Shown here in pieces: positions 22,637 to 23,992 of a stretch of DNA of 23,992 bases. This stretch comes from CAVZLD01 sp964522605. GTDB taxonomy: Bacteria > Planctomycetota > Planctomycetia > Pirellulales > Pirellulaceae. The position numbers and the translations under genes are program-made. The notes beneath the pieces were generated by a model. It did no database searches. It saw nothing but the letters and a program-made list of their open reading frames with translations, and was not told the origin of the DNA. The DNA lies in contig CAZFWV010000072.1 in the NCBI GenBank assembly GCA_964522605.1, positions 1 through 23,992 on the forward strand, in the 5' to 3' direction. Positions within the stretch are counted from its first letter, which is position 1. The number at the start of each line of letters is the position of its first letter.

Positions 22637-23929
22637 GCGGCGAAGTATCAGGTTGTCGATACGCTTGAAATCGACCACGTACCGTCCTGGTTTCCGGTAG
22701 GGTTTTGTTTGCTGACCGAAGGAGAAGACCAGTACGTGGCCTACTACAATGAGCAACATCAAATGGTCGTCGCGGCGAGAAGACTCGGGAGGCGGGAATG
22801 GCGCACGATCGAGTTGCCCAGCAAGATCGGTTGGGATAGCCACAATTACATTACGATGGCCGTGGATGCCACGAAATGCATTCACCTCGCGGGGAATATG
22901 CATAATGTGCCGCTGATCTATTTCCGCACGACTTCCCCGGGGGATATTTCGACGTTTGCGCGACAAGGAATGACCGGACAAGATGAGCGGCGATGCACTT
23001 ACCCCAAGTTCGTCGCGGGCGCAGACGGTCAATTGCTGTTCACTTATCGTTCCGGCGGCAGTGGAAATGGAAGGCGCTACTACAACGCCTATCAAGTCGA
23101 GACGAAAGAATGGACCCGTTTTCTGGATACGCCCCTGTTTGATGGTGAGGGGCAGCGAAACGCGTATCCACTCGGACCGATCCGGGGACCCGATGACCTG
23201 TTCCATCTGGTTTGGGTCTGGAGGGATACACCAGATTGCGCGACGAATCATCATCTGTCGTACGCGCGCAGTCGGAACCTGAAGGACTGGGAAACCGCGG
23301 CGGGGATCGCGGTCGCCCTGCCACTGACGATCGGTCAGAAGGAATTGTGCGTCGATCCAATTCCTCCGGAGGGAGGGATCATCAACGGTTGCGAGCGACT
23401 TACGTTCGATTCTACGAAGCGCCCAATCATCTCGTACCACAAGTTGGATGAGAACGGGCATATGCAGATCTACGTCACGCGATTCGAGGAGGGGCAGTGG
23501 CGCGGGCATCCGATCACCGATTGGAAAGAGAGCATTACTTTTCGTGGACGGGGAGCCATGCCCTTTATCGGGATTCGCATTTCGGAACTCCGCCCCGTGG
23601 AACCGTCGCTGTTCCAGATCAATTACACGCATCGCGACCATGGATCGGGGGAAATCGTGCTGGATGAAGAATCTCTCCGGCCCGTGCAACGCGCCGGGAT
23701 CACGCCGCCGGCGTATCCACGTGGGCTGCTGCAACCCACGATCGATTTCGAAGGCATTCGTGTCCGAATCGCCGATGACTTGGGTGCGAGCGGTCCGTCG
23801 GACCAGAAGTTCATCTTGCGATGGGAGACGCTCGAAGCCCATCACGATCGTCCCCGGGATCCTCCCCTGCCTCCCGCCAGTCCGCTGCAGCTCATCACAC
23901 TCCAAGCCGACAGTCCGATTCGTCCATGA
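22637..23929 (+). CDS. BNR_4-type repeat protein, N-terminus lost in assembly gap
   Basis: The visible 430 residues form a beta-propeller of the BNR repeat-containing (BNR_4) family. The key segment is GWDSHNYITMAVD, continuing to IHLAGNMHNVPLIYFRT, followed by TYPKFVAGADGQLLFTYRSG, YNAYQV and GPDDLFHLVWVWRDTP. This His/Asn-rich pattern is shared with polysaccharide lyases of the PL24/PL25 kind and related unassigned enzymes, so a role in cleaving or binding acidic polysaccharides is plausible. The first codon after the gap is 22637 and the stop is TGA 23927-23929. Any signal peptide is hidden by the gap. The C-terminal 40 residues are proline-rich and look like a disordered tail. Family membership is likely; catalytic activity is not shown. 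Confidence 0.85.
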   Translation, partial: AAKYQVVDTLEIDHVPSWFPVGFCLLTEGEDQYVAYYNEQHQMVVAARRLGRREWRTIELPSKIGWDSHNYITMAVDATKCIHLAGNMHNVPLIYFRTTSPGDISTFARQGMTGQDERRCTYPKFVAGADGQLLFTYRSGGSGNGRRYYNAYQVETKEWTRFLDTPLFDGEGQRNAYPLGPIRGPDDLFHLVWVWRDTPDCATNHHLSYARSRNLKDWETAAGIAVALPLTIGQKELCVDPIPPEGGIINGCERLTFDSTKRPIISYHKLDENGHMQIYVTRFEEGQWRGHPITDWKESITFRGRGAMPFIGIRISELRPVEPSLFQINYTHRDHGSGEIVLDEESLRPVQRAGITPPAYPRGLLQPTIDFEGIRVRIADDLGASGPSDQKFILRWETLEAHHDRPRDPPLPPASPLQLITLQADSPIRP

Positions 23930-23934
23930 GTAGA

Positions 23935-23992
23935 GCGCATTTCAAAACCGTCATTTGGGAGGGCGAGGCTCCTGCCGAGCCTGGATTCGTCG
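23935..23992. repeat. Intergenic repeat fragment at right edge
   Basis: CGCATTTCAAAAC (23936-23948) also occurs at 17115-17127 in the leader of the third sulfatase, and in both places is followed by GTC(A/G)TTT with one indel. The segment continues with a small GGCTC-CTGCC-GAGCC hairpin before the window ends. It resembles the interspersed extragenic repeats common in planctomycetes, though I cannot confirm copy number. Confidence 0.5.

Noticed and set aside
22436..23905. Minus-strand open frame crossing the run of N
   Set aside because: It passes through unknown bases and is antisense to the BNR_4 gene.

Overview
The window looks like a draft scaffold from a heterotrophic planctomycete (Planctomycetota). 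The grounds are three secreted S1-type sulfatases, a hydrazine-synthase-alpha-like (HzsA-related) dihaem protein in a non-anammox setting, a PQQ-type beta-propeller protein, a PEP-CTERM protein, a BNR_4-type polysaccharide-active protein, and intergenic space rich in short palindromic repeats. A run of 100 N (22536-22635) marks an assembly gap, so the two genes beside it are incomplete. No tRNA, rRNA, CRISPR array or transposase gene was found.

Layout. Positions 1-6237 (minus strand) form a tight cluster read as sulfatase, then a FadH/OYE-type flavin and Fe-S oxidoreductase, then the HzsA-related protein, which runs off the left edge. Positions 6338-9021 (minus) hold LemA followed by a membrane M48 metallopeptidase. 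Positions 9022-9593 are non-coding, with a dispersed repeat (copy A) and a promoter covered by two palindromes. Positions 9594-10733 (plus) hold a MarR regulator, a 23-bp stem-loop starting at its stop codon, and an NAD(P)H-FMN reductase. A small secreted protein (10764-11288, minus) converges on that pair. Positions 11576-13720 (plus) hold a PQQ-like propeller protein overlapping the ribosome-binding region of a GH16 glycosidase. Positions 13721-14433 are a repeat island with a 54-bp tandem repeat inside a larger inverted repeat. A PEP-CTERM protein (14434-15180, plus) converges with a second sulfatase (15200-16789, minus). That sulfatase is divergent from a third one (17231-18772, plus), which is followed by a membrane-anchored alpha/beta esterase (18790-19725). 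Positions 19845-21840 (minus) form an ArsR, thioredoxin-like, Tat-exported DGC-domain and ArsF-like cluster with a recognisable promoter and operator. Beyond it lie repeat copy B, a partial PAP2 phosphatase, the gap, and a partial BNR_4 protein.

How the genes fit together. The sulfatases, GH16 enzyme, esterase and BNR_4 protein suggest growth on sulfated, acylated polysaccharides, probably algal or mucin-like; this is inference from family membership. The two clusters most worth attention are the sulfatase, flavin reductase and HzsA-like operon, whose joint chemistry is unknown, and the ArsR cluster, which carries an ArsF-type redox protein and an exported DGC protein but no ArsG or other permease in the visible sequence. 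At the DNA level, two diverged copies of a roughly 120-bp element sit at nearly the same distance upstream of sigma70-like promoters.
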